Origin: JANPII01 sp031424915
GTDB taxonomy: Bacteria; Pseudomonadota; Alphaproteobacteria; Rickettsiales; Midichloriaceae
Length of the DNA: 5,679 bases
Assembly: GCA_031424915.1 (NCBI GenBank)
Contig: JANPII010000170.1
Coordinates: forward strand, 1-5,679
Direction: 5' to 3'
The notes below the pieces were generated by a model that had not been told where the DNA came from, ran no database searches, and saw only the letters and a list, made by a program, of their open reading frames with translations. A program made the position numbers and the translations under genes. How positions within the stretch are numbered: the stretch's first letter is position 1; every line of letters begins with the position of its first letter. Positions 1-5,665 of the stretch are shown here, piece by piece.

Positions 1-319
1 ATATCCATGCACTTAGTAACCAACGTATAGGACTTAATAGTACCATAACACCAAATAGCGCTCCTACTTCTCCTATTCTTTCAATCGTGCCTATGGTAGA
101 GCCTGCTCCTAGCCACGTAGAGTAAATCGTTGCTACCAAAGCCGCAGTGGATATCCCTTCTTTTCCCCATATCCCCAAAGCATAGTCTTTAATATTTTTA
201 ATACTGCCTGCTCTTTTTAATCCAATGATTAGGCAAAGTACTAAATACCCTATAATTAGCAGCACATCGATAACCGTGAGCTTGCCAATATGATGAGTTA
301 ATAGCCCTGTCATACTCAT
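1..319 (-). CDS. Sodium:solute symporter family protein, N-terminal part (runs off the window)
   Basis: This is an open frame of 106 codons read leftwards from an ATG at 319-317, without a stop before the window edge. The product begins with about 15 residues and then a hydrophobic helix (VIDVLLIIGYLVLCLIIGL, about residues 16-34). A short basic loop follows (KRAGSIKNIKDYALG), then a second segment rich in small residues (STAALVATIYSTWLGAGSTIG), then a third hydrophobic stretch near the edge. A Tyr/Gly-containing first helix, a 'DY.LG' loop and a small-residue second helix are typical of the start of sodium:solute symporters (proline, pantothenate and similar carriers). The substrate cannot be told from this fragment. 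The gene lies downstream of the tolC-like gene on the same strand but 248 bases away, so it probably has its own promoter. No good Shine-Dalgarno precedes the ATG, and a second ATG two codons later (313-311) is equally possible. The frame stays open for some distance upstream through AT-rich DNA, but the family alignment favours this start. Confidence 0.72.
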   Translation of the reverse strand, partial: MSMTGLLTHHIGKLTVIDVLLIIGYLVLCLIIGLKRAGSIKNIKDYALGIWGKEGISTAALVATIYSTWLGAGSTIGTIERIGEVGALFGVMVLLSPIRWLLSAWI

Positions 320-352
320 GCTTTTTACCAAAAAAATTGCAATATAAAAGAT

Positions 353-381
353 GTTATACAGATTGAAAACTAAATTCAAGT
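353..381 (-). promoter_or_regulatory. Weak candidate promoter for the symporter gene
   Basis: On the minus strand the -10-like TATAAC (353-358) is preceded by ACTTGA (376-381) at 17 bases or TTGAAT (374-379) at 15 bases. It lies 34 bases upstream of the symporter ATG. Neither -35 is close to consensus, and AT-rich DNA yields such matches by chance, so this is only the best candidate seen. Confidence 0.22.
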
Positions 382-498
382 ATAAATCTATGCAATCAAA
401 TAAAATTACAATAATAATTAATATATTACTTTTTTGTGAGATGCCTTCTTGCTTCAAATACTCATTTATTTCCTAAACTTGGTATTATAGATTGCCGC

Positions 499-511
499 GC
501 ACCTTCGGTGC
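499..511. repeat. Perfect 5-bp inverted repeat GCACC-TTC-GGTGC in a GC-richer patch
   Basis: GCACC (499-503) and GGTGC (507-511) pair perfectly around a 3-base loop. This is the most GC-rich point of the gap, 57 bases past the stop of the tolC-like gene. In the operon transcript it would form a small hairpin, but the following bases (GCGGCAATCT) contain no U run, so it does not look like a standard intrinsic terminator. It could be a stabilising 3'-end hairpin, the core of a dispersed palindromic repeat, or chance. Confidence 0.45.
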
Positions 512-546
512 TTGCAACGAGGATTTTCTGCACTCTACACCGCTAT

Positions 547-564
547 CCTAATCAAAAACTTAGG
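547..564 (-). terminator. Weak hairpin just after the tolC-like stop codon
   Basis: In the leftward transcript CCTAA and TTAGG (plus-strand 560-564 and 547-551) can form a 5-bp stem around an 8-base loop containing five Us. It starts 4 bases after the stop codon. The stem is short and AT-containing, and there is no U tail, so the call as a transcript end is tentative. It is recorded because nothing better is visible at the end of the operon. Confidence 0.2.
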
Positions 565-567
565 TTC

Positions 568-1968
568 TTATATCACATCACTTAAGTCGCCCATAACTTT
601 GTGCAAAACATATACAGCTACTATTGTATCAGCGTGAGCTTGGCGATGCTGAATGCGTGCTGAAAATAATTCAAGCTCTGCATCTAATACGTTTAAGCTG
701 GTACGGGCGCCAGCCTTTGCTTCTTCAACCACTCCCTCATAAGCCTGTTCAGCGGCAGATACAGCTTTAGATGTTGCATCTAATACTGCTTGGGCAGTAT
801 TATAATTTTCCCAGGCGCGCCTAGTGTCTTCTTTAACTTTACGTCGTGTTTCTTCCATGGAATAACGGGACTGCTCTCTAATATGACGACTTTTTTTGAT
901 ATCAGCATATTCCATTCCCGATTGAAAGATAGGAACAGATACGCTAAGGACAAAGGTCTCTCCATCACGCTTATTAATAGAAGTCTTAGAAGTATCACTA
1001 TTGCTACGCTGGGCTTGTGCAGTTACTGATGGCAACATATGAGCGATTGCACCATCAACCCCACGTGCAGCAGCACCAAACGACTGACGTGCGGCAAGCA
1101 ACTCTGGGCTACGCTCTATAGCAACTGCCAGCATGGCTTCAAAGTTAGCAGGCACTGGCACTTTATCTACCACGGCGGGGGTAAGTTCAAGGGGTGGATA
1201 ATGGCCAACAATATGCTCAAACTGGGCTTCTGCTATAATCACATTATTCCAAGCTCGAATCTTACCTGCCATAGCATTAGCTAGCCGCGCTTCTACTTGC
1301 ATTACATCAGTGTGAGTTACTGCTCCATATTTAAAACGAGTCTGAGTTAACTCCAAGTAATGAGCAAGCGTTTGCTCATTTTTAACGTTCATCTCATGTA
1401 TATTACGTGCCGTACGCAGCGATTCATATGCATTAATTGCTCCTAATATAACGCTATGTTGCAGGTCGGTAAAATTAGCATCAGCTGCTTGAGCTAAATG
1501 ATCAGTGCGACGAATGTTATGTATAGTGCTTCCACCAGAAAATAATGACTGTGTTACCACTATATTGGTATTGCGTACATGAGGATCATTGTAAGAAGGA
1601 TTGGATTTTATAAAACTAGAACTCGGTTTATTCCTTACCAAATTATGGTCAAGACGTACGTTGGGAGCTAGCTCCATAAATGCTTTATGTTTATCAGTAT
1701 GCGCAGCTAGTGTTGCTTCTTGGCCGGCCCTAAGCTGTGCATTACGTTCACGCGCAGAGAATACAGCATCTTGCAAAGTATAGGCTGTGGCTTCTGTCTC
1801 TTTAATAATAGTCTTGGAATCTAAGTCAGCTTCAGATTCTATATTAAGCTCTGTGGCCTCACTCGTTTGCAAGGCACTTATTGCATCCTCATCCGCTATT
1901 GCTGAGGATGCTAACAATAAGCCCCATATTAACATTGTCGCCCTGGCTGTATTATATACTATTCCCAT
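568..1968 (-). CDS. tolC: TolC-family outer-membrane efflux/type I secretion channel
   Basis: The product is an outer-membrane channel that would trimerise and join an inner-membrane pump, exporting drugs or type I secretion substrates across the envelope. With the ATG at 1968-1966 it is 466 residues long. It has a signal peptide (R9, hydrophobic LIWGLLLASS, cleavage after SAIA at residue 25), an acidic linker of about 35 residues, and then two outer-membrane efflux repeats (about 63-253 and 277-460). The repeats share matching motifs: TQSLFSGG (139-146) with SVPIFQSG (344-351), and GAVTHTDVMQVEARL (from 215) with GARTSLNVLDAEL (from 420). This internal duplication is the TolC hallmark, and the length is close to E. 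coli TolC. An in-frame ATG at 2019 would add 17 residues and bury the signal peptide. The 1968 start is preferred because TGAGGT stands 8 bases upstream and a proper signal sequence results. The gene overlaps the end of murC by 17 bases, suggesting translational coupling. The substrate and partner pump are unknown, so the symbol means family membership. Confidence 0.9.
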   Translation of the reverse strand: MGIVYNTARATMLIWGLLLASSAIADEDAISALQTSEATELNIESEADLDSKTIIKETEATAYTLQDAVFSARERNAQLRAGQEATLAAHTDKHKAFMELAPNVRLDHNLVRNKPSSSFIKSNPSYNDPHVRNTNIVVTQSLFSGGSTIHNIRRTDHLAQAADANFTDLQHSVILGAINAYESLRTARNIHEMNVKNEQTLAHYLELTQTRFKYGAVTHTDVMQVEARLANAMAGKIRAWNNVIIAEAQFEHIVGHYPPLELTPAVVDKVPVPANFEAMLAVAIERSPELLAARQSFGAAARGVDGAIAHMLPSVTAQAQRSNSDTSKTSINKRDGETFVLSVSVPIFQSGMEYADIKKSRHIREQSRYSMEETRRKVKEDTRRAWENYNTAQAVLDATSKAVSAAEQAYEGVVEEAKAGARTSLNVLDAELELFSARIQHRQAHADTIVAVYVLHKVMGDLSDVI

Positions 1969-3415
1969 ATTTTTTGACCTCAGAAATATGCAGCTTAGAA
2001 AGTTCATCAGGTAGCGCATATGCCCACTTGGTTATACTGCCTGCCCCCAAACACACAATTAAATCACCGCTTTGAGCTGTTTGTGCCACCATATTAGCTA
2101 ACATAGCAGGATCTGGTAAATATTCTACTGTTACTTTAGTCAACTTGCGCATTTCAGCAATTAGTGCGTGGGCATTCATTCCTGTAATAGGCTGCTCACC
2201 TGCAGCATACACATCTGATACTAATACCCTATCTGCTGCTTCAATACAAACGGCAAAATCCAAAAACAGATCATGCAAACGTGAGTATCGATGTGGTTGC
2301 AGCACAACTATTAACTTCCCATCTGTTAGTATATCACGAGCTGCCTGCAGGGTAGCACGTATCTCCACTGGATGATGAGCATAGTCATCAATTACACGTA
2401 TGCCATGCGCCTCTCCTGTAGTAATAAAGCGGCGTTTAACTCCCTTGAAATCATGAAAGGCATTGTGAATGACCGCAAATGATATACTCAATTCTAAAGC
2501 AATAGCAATAGCAGCCAATGAGTTTTGCACATTATGCCGCCCGTGAATACTAAGCTGCAATCCTATAATGCGATCGCTAGCAAGCTGCAGCCTTTGAACC
2601 ATATCCTGGCTAATGACTACATCAAAAATTGAACCATCATGGTAAGTTTTAATATTAGTTGCCATAACATCTGCAGGATGGTCTAAGCCATATGAGATAA
2701 TACGGCGCTCGATAACTTTTGCAGCAATCTCGCGCACCACAGGATGATCAAAACATACCACACCAAATCCGTAAAAGGGTAATCTAGTTATAAATTGAAT
2801 ATACGCCTGCTTAGCACTATCGAAGTCACCATAATAATCTAAGTGTTCTGGATCAATATTAGTAATTACTGCCACGTATGATGGAATCTTAATAAACGTA
2901 CCATCCGACTCATCTGCTTCTGCCACCAAAAAATCGCCCGACCCTATACATGCATTACTGCCTACATGGTTAATAATACCACCGTTAATTACCGTTGGAT
3001 CCAGGCCTGCTGATTCCAAAATACGAGCTACTAATGAGGTGGTTGTAGTCTTGCCATGCGTGCCTGATACAGCTATGGCTCGCTTGAAACGCATTAACTC
3101 TGCCAACATATCAGCACGAGATATGACAGGGATACGCTTAATCCTTGCAGCCACTACCTCTGGATTATCATCCAATACTGCAGTTGAGCGCACAACCAAA
3201 GAGGCATTTTGAATATGGTCGGGATGTTGTCCTTGATAAACTACAATGCCCTTTTCTTCAAGGTGTGCGGTGACATAGCTTGTGCTTAAATCTGAGCCTT
3301 GCACCTTATATCCCATTGCTTGAAGGATCTCTGCCATCCCACTCATACCAATACCACCGATTCCAATGAAGTGAATCCTTCCTATATTAGAAGGAATAGG
3401 TGTGCTACCAATCAT
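1952..3415 (-). CDS. murC: UDP-N-acetylmuramate--L-alanine ligase (MurC)
   Basis: This cytoplasmic ATP-dependent ligase joins L-alanine to UDP-N-acetylmuramic acid, the first peptide-forming step of peptidoglycan synthesis. The 487 residues show the full Mur ligase layout. The N-terminal UDP-binding Rossmann domain has GIGGIGMSGMA (18-28). The central ATPase domain has the P-loop SGTHGKTTT (118-126), EADESDGTF (166-174), the TNIDPEHLDYY segment (185-195) and GRHNVQNSLAA (292-302). The C-terminal domain has DDYAHHPVEI (343-352), LQPHRYSR (372-379) and GDLIVCLGAGSITKWA (450-465). HDFKGVKRRF (321-330) is also typical of MurC. Length and motifs are complete, so the enzyme should be active. It starts 3 bases after the bamD stop, with only a weak ribosome site, and its last 17 bases overlap the tolC-like start. 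In many bacteria murC sits with murB, ddlB and ftsQ; none of these is adjacent here. Confidence 0.98.
   Translation of the reverse strand: MIGSTPIPSNIGRIHFIGIGGIGMSGMAEILQAMGYKVQGSDLSTSYVTAHLEEKGIVVYQGQHPDHIQNASLVVRSTAVLDDNPEVVAARIKRIPVISRADMLAELMRFKRAIAVSGTHGKTTTTSLVARILESAGLDPTVINGGIINHVGSNACIGSGDFLVAEADESDGTFIKIPSYVAVITNIDPEHLDYYGDFDSAKQAYIQFITRLPFYGFGVVCFDHPVVREIAAKVIERRIISYGLDHPADVMATNIKTYHDGSIFDVVISQDMVQRLQLASDRIIGLQLSIHGRHNVQNSLAAIAIALELSISFAVIHNAFHDFKGVKRRFITTGEAHGIRVIDDYAHHPVEIRATLQAARDILTDGKLIVVLQPHRYSRLHDLFLDFAVCIEAADRVLVSDVYAAGEQPITGMNAHALIAEMRKLTKVTVEYLPDPAMLANMVAQTAQSGDLIVCLGAGSITKWAYALPDELSKLHISEVKKYGNSI
1977..1982 (-). promoter_or_regulatory. Shine-Dalgarno that fixes the tolC-like start
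   Basis: The minus strand reads TGAGGT here, 8 bases before the ATG at 1968-1966 and inside the 3' end of murC. The alternative upstream ATG at 2019 has only a weak purine stretch before it. This site is the main reason for choosing the shorter product. Confidence 0.6.
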
Positions 3416-3418
3416 ATC

Positions 3419-4258
3419 TTACCAAACTTTCTTAATTATACTTTTTAACTTAGGATAGTAACTCCACCCACTATCTTTGACTTTGCTGTGTAATAAATCA
3501 TATGCTTTTTTATACCATTCACTATCAGGATAATTATGGCCTAGTACCGCTGCATAACGCTGCGCCTCTTCTTCAACTCCCATATAGTGATGTAACTCAG
3601 ATAATCGATATAAAGCCTCGGGCACAAACATGGAAGTCTGATAATCATCCACTACCTTCTTAAAACGATTCATAGCTGCAATAAGCTGATAACTATGTAG
3701 ATAAAAACGCCCTATTTCCATCTCCTTACCAGCTAGACTATTGATAGCAAAATCTAGCTTTAGCTTAGCATCCTGTGCATATTTAGTATGTGGGAAACGA
3801 ATAATAACTTCTTGCAACGCAGTAATTGCTTGCTCCGTCAGCTTCTGGTCTCGCCCAATATCCACAATTTGGTCATAGTAAGCTATCGCTTTTAAGTAGT
3901 AGACATAAGAAATATGAGGATGTGCTGGATATTGGCGCATAAAGTCATTAGCAGTTAAGATTAAGTCATCATACTGCCCATTTTCATAGTAGGCATATGC
4001 TCGCAATAACTCAGCCTCTGCTGCTAGATTAGAAGCAGGATGCTCACGTTCCAGCTGCTCAAAATATTCTGCAGCTTTGCTATAATCAGATTCAGCTAAA
4101 GCAGTATTGCCGCTTTTATACAACTGCCTAGGATCAGTTGCTTGGCTTGCTTCTTGCACGCCAAATAAATTACTACAGCCCGTAAGGGTTAAAGTTACAA
4201 GTATCAGCGCAGCACTGTTGCATATCGCCTTTGACTTAATTAAACGTAATAGATCCAT
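3419..4258 (-). CDS. bamD: Outer-membrane protein assembly factor BamD (ComL-type lipoprotein)
   Basis: BamD is an essential lipoprotein anchored to the inner leaflet of the outer membrane. It works with BamA to fold and insert beta-barrel proteins. The 279 residues begin with a lipoprotein signal: basic start (R5, K8, K10), hydrophobic AALILVTLTL, and lipobox LTGC with the lipidated Cys at 28. TPR-type helical pairs follow from about residue 44 to 255, beginning with a segment around YKSGNTALAESDY and one around AYYENGQYDDLI. The stretch DQIVDIGRDQ (129-138) matches the conserved centre of BamD. Length fits the family, slightly longer than the E. coli protein. The gene starts 1 base after the sdhB stop, and AAAGG about 10 bases upstream inside sdhB can serve as ribosome site. 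In most alphaproteobacteria bamD lies by ftsZ, lpxC and recN, so this position is unusual. Its co-transcription with an outer-membrane barrel gene (tolC-like) makes functional sense. Confidence 0.95.
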   Translation of the reverse strand: MDLLRLIKSKAICNSAALILVTLTLTGCSNLFGVQEASQATDPRQLYKSGNTALAESDYSKAAEYFEQLEREHPASNLAAEAELLRAYAYYENGQYDDLILTANDFMRQYPAHPHISYVYYLKAIAYYDQIVDIGRDQKLTEQAITALQEVIIRFPHTKYAQDAKLKLDFAINSLAGKEMEIGRFYLHSYQLIAAMNRFKKVVDDYQTSMFVPEALYRLSELHHYMGVEEEAQRYAAVLGHNYPDSEWYKKAYDLLHSKVKDSGWSYYPKLKSIIKKVW

Positions 4259-4259
4259 G

Positions 4260-5039
4260 TTATGTTTGCCTTTCTACCATTTTGTGCTTTATAGAAGCGA
4301 TCGCCTTTGCAGGGTTTAATCCCTTAGGGCAAGTTTTAGCACAATTCATAATGGTATGGCAACGGTATAAACGAAAAGAATCTTCGAGATCGTCTAAACG
4401 CTCACCAGTATTTTCATCACGGCTATCAGAAATCCAGCGATAAGCCTGCAGTAGAACAGCAGGACCTAAATATTCTTCACTGTTCCACCAATAGCTTGGA
4501 CAGCTAGTAGAGCAGCATGCACATAATATGCATTCATACGAGCCATCTAGCTTTTCACGTTCTTCGGGCGACTGTAAGCGTTCTGTATCTGGTGCTGTAG
4601 ATTTGGTCTGTATCCATGGCTTTATTGAGGCAAGCTGGGCATAAAAATGGGTCATATCAGGCACTAGATCTTTAATAACAGGCATATGTGGCAAGGGGTA
4701 TATATTAATATCTCCCTTGATTTCATCTATTGATTGAAGACAGGCAAGAGTGTTAGTGCCATCTACATTCATGGCACAACTGCCGCATATACCTTCACGG
4801 CAAGAGCGCCGGAAGGTCAAAGTTGAATCGATCTCATCCTTGATTTTAATCAAAGCATCTAGAATCATTGGGCCACATTTCTGTGGGTTGATATAATATG
4901 TATCAAGCCTAGGATTATCAGCACTTTCCGGATTATACCGATATATATTCACAGCGCGCGTTTCTTCATTTTTAGCCTCAGGATTATGTTGCTTCCCAGG
5001 CATAACTTTAGATTTCTTGGGTAAACGAAATTCAACCAT
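4260..5039 (-). CDS. sdhB: Succinate dehydrogenase iron-sulfur subunit (SdhB)
   Basis: SdhB carries electrons from the flavoprotein SdhA through three iron-sulfur clusters to ubiquinone at the membrane anchor, linking the TCA cycle to respiration. It sits on the cytoplasmic face of the inner membrane. All cluster ligands are visible in the 259 residues. The [2Fe-2S] ligands are C80, C85, C88 and C100 (CREGICGSC...C). By alignment with the E. coli subunit, the [4Fe-4S] ligands are C170, C173, C176 and C237, and the [3Fe-4S] ligands are C180, C227 and C233. The quinone-site neighbourhood PSYWW follows C180. Length agrees with alphaproteobacterial and mitochondrial types, which have an N-terminal extension relative to E. 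coli. The ATG at 5039 is fixed by AAGGAGG five bases upstream. No sdhA, sdhC or sdhD is next to it: the upstream neighbour is divergent and unrelated. A detached sdhB is also, to my knowledge, the arrangement in Rickettsia. It is the first gene of the presumed four-gene transcript. Confidence 0.98.
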   Translation of the reverse strand: MVEFRLPKKSKVMPGKQHNPEAKNEETRAVNIYRYNPESADNPRLDTYYINPQKCGPMILDALIKIKDEIDSTLTFRRSCREGICGSCAMNVDGTNTLACLQSIDEIKGDINIYPLPHMPVIKDLVPDMTHFYAQLASIKPWIQTKSTAPDTERLQSPEEREKLDGSYECILCACCSTSCPSYWWNSEEYLGPAVLLQAYRWISDSRDENTGERLDDLEDSFRLYRCHTIMNCAKTCPKGLNPAKAIASIKHKMVERQT

Positions 5040-5044
5040 TCTCT

Positions 5045-5051
5045 CCTCCTT
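5045..5051 (-). promoter_or_regulatory. Strong Shine-Dalgarno of sdhB
   Basis: The minus strand reads AAGGAGG ending five bases before the sdhB ATG. This is a full-strength site, far better than those of the downstream genes, and suggests that SdhB is the most highly translated product of the operon. Confidence 0.8.
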
Positions 5052-5065
5052 GTAAATACGGCTCT

Positions 5066-5093
5066 GCCAAACCCTTTAAATAAAATGTTTGGC
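5066..5093. repeat. Perfect 7-bp inverted repeat in the sdhB leader
   Basis: GCCAAAC (5066-5072) and GTTTGGC (5087-5093) are perfect inverted copies around a 14-base AT-rich loop, 26 bases upstream of the sdhB ATG. In the sdhB mRNA they would form a hairpin whose loop exposes AAAGG. The arm nearest sdhB also overlaps a smaller alternative stem, GGC-TCT-GCC (5060-5068), so the two folds are mutually exclusive. It may be a leader structure, an operator-like site, or the core of a small inserted repeat. Confidence 0.5.
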
Positions 5094-5275
5094 GCCTACT
5101 TCTCCCCTCCAAGATTGAAGTATGTTAATAAATAACAATATTTTTATATTATCATGTGGAAAACTCTGAGCAAGCTATTTTCGCAATTACTGAATTTTAG
5201 AACTTTGACATTACTTGATAGGATGAGGGCCGTCTGAAGCTTTTGACTGCTTTTCGCCTAGTTCAAAAGACTTAG

Positions 5276-5304
5276 TAGACATGATCAGCAAAAATTCATA
5301 TAAT
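5276..5304 (+). promoter_or_regulatory. Near-consensus sigma-70 promoter for the orphan gene
   Basis: TAGACA (5276-5281, five of six matches to TTGACA) and a perfect TATAAT (5299-5304) are separated by exactly 17 bases. Transcription would start around 5311, giving a leader of about 34 bases before the ATG at 5345. A second -10-like TATACT lies at 5327-5332, but its -35 candidate (TTGAAA, 5307-5312) is only 14 bases away. Confidence 0.6.
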
Positions 5305-5344
5305 ATTTGAAAGTGCTATTATTAAATATACTGAGTTTTGTGCT

Positions 5345-5665
5345 ATGAAAAGAAAAAGAGAAGATAATAATAAATCAGAAGGAATAATTACTTGGCATGA
5401 ATCAGTAGCAGAGCCTGTTGCTAAGAAATCCAGGCTAGAAGAAAATCAAATTTTACTTACCCAATATCAAGTTATGCTGATAGATGATTTAGTATTCTGT
5501 TTATTAGGCCGTGGACGCTTAGATCTTGCTATTGGAGAACTACAGCGCGAGTTCCCAGATCCAAGCCAGCTTGCGACAGCTTTATCTCACTCTAGATATA
5601 AAGTCGTCATGTGGGCATTGGAGCATGCCAACCTAAAATTAGATAATGAAGTAAAAGGCTTATAA
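5345..5665 (+). CDS. Small orphan protein with two nuclear-localisation-like basic motifs; function unknown
   Basis: The 106 residues match no family I recognise. The N-terminal third is charged and polar, looks disordered, and has no signal peptide or membrane segment. It carries KRKR at residues 2-5 and PVAKKSRLE at 24-32. The latter fits the c-Myc-type nuclear localisation pattern (compare PAAKRVKLD). From about residue 35 the protein looks folded and helical: QYQVMLIDDLVFCLLGRGRLDLAIGEL, then ATALSHSRYKVVMWALEHANLKLD. The last segment loosely resembles an ankyrin helix pair (KVV..ALEH..L.LD), but the repeat is not clear. The only ribosome site is a weak TGAG about 9 bases upstream of the ATG, while a near-consensus promoter precedes it. 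The gene is divergent from sdhB and alone. It could be a complete small protein, a host-directed effector, or the remaining N-terminal part of a longer solenoid protein cut by the TAA at 5663-5665. The window ends 14 bases later, so a continuing frame cannot be tested. Real coding is likely, function unknown. Confidence 0.65.
   Translation: MKRKREDNNKSEGIITWHESVAEPVAKKSRLEENQILLTQYQVMLIDDLVFCLLGRGRLDLAIGELQREFPDPSQLATALSHSRYKVVMWALEHANLKLDNEVKGL

Larger units (their letters stand above)
320..567. other. Intergenic region between the tolC-like and symporter genes
   Basis: This 248-base gap has two compositions. Bases about 490-565 are relatively GC-rich and contain short inverted repeats (annotated separately). 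Bases about 340-480 are very AT-rich and should hold the leftward promoter of the symporter gene. The best leftward -10 is TATAAC (plus-strand 353-358). Its possible -35 partners are poor: TTGAAT with a 15-base spacer, or ACTTGA with 17. I see no tRNA-like fold, no convincing protein gene, and no hairpin followed by a U tract that would be a clear terminator for the operon ending at 568. Confidence 0.5.
5039..5110 (-). repeat. Imperfect 11-base direct repeat, 61 bases apart, flanking the sdhB-leader palindrome
   Basis: On the plus strand TTCTCTCCTCC (5039-5049) and TTCTCCCCTCC (5100-5110) differ at one base. On the coding strand they are GGAGGAGAGAA, which contains most of the sdhB Shine-Dalgarno, and GGAGGGGAGAA. 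The second copy is Shine-Dalgarno-like, but no ATG or GTG follows it at a working distance. The copies bracket a segment of 50 bases that contains the 7-bp inverted repeat. Confidence 0.5.
5041..5344. other. Divergent intergenic region between sdhB and the orphan gene
   Basis: This 304-base region separates leftward sdhB from the rightward small gene. Next to sdhB it holds a duplicated Shine-Dalgarno-like box and a 7-bp inverted repeat. In the middle (about 5120-5155) is an AT-rich tract that should include the sdhB promoter. I could not choose a convincing one: TTGCTC with TATAAA at a 19-base spacer is the nearest. On the right is a near-consensus rightward promoter. No RNA gene and no supported protein gene is seen; two very short leftward frames (5032-5112 and 5211-5282) are discussed under findings and rejections. 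Confidence 0.6.

Noticed and set aside
320..480. CRISPR array, tRNA or small structured RNA in the AT-rich gap
   Set aside because: No regularly spaced repeats, no cloverleaf arms or CCA-type end, and no stable long stem are visible.
499..511. The GCACC/GGTGC hairpin as a rho-independent terminator of the operon
   Set aside because: No U tract follows it in the leftward transcript and the stem is only 5 bp; kept as an inverted repeat only.
790..2375. Several plus-strand frames of 60-81 codons opposite the tolC-like gene and murC
   Set aside because: They lie antisense to well-supported genes, have no recognisable domains or ribosome sites, and their compositions are those expected of complementary-strand shadows.
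4107..4319. Plus-strand 70-codon frame opposite the bamD start and sdhB end
   Set aside because: It spans the junction of two confident minus-strand genes and has no protein-like features.
5032..5112. A leftward 26-codon frame from TTG at 5112 to TGA at 5032, overlapping the sdhB start by 8 bases, with a plausible-looking C-terminus (GLAEPYLQGGENG)
   Set aside because: The only start is TTG without a ribosome site, a stop lies just upstream, and the frame coincides with the repeat structure of the sdhB leader. More likely it is an open stretch within a repeat than a gene.
5205..5233. Perfect TTGACA (5205-5210) as a rightward -35 element
   Set aside because: No -10-like sequence lies 16-18 bases downstream (the bases there are GC-rich), so it does not form a promoter; the TAGACA/TATAAT pair further right does.
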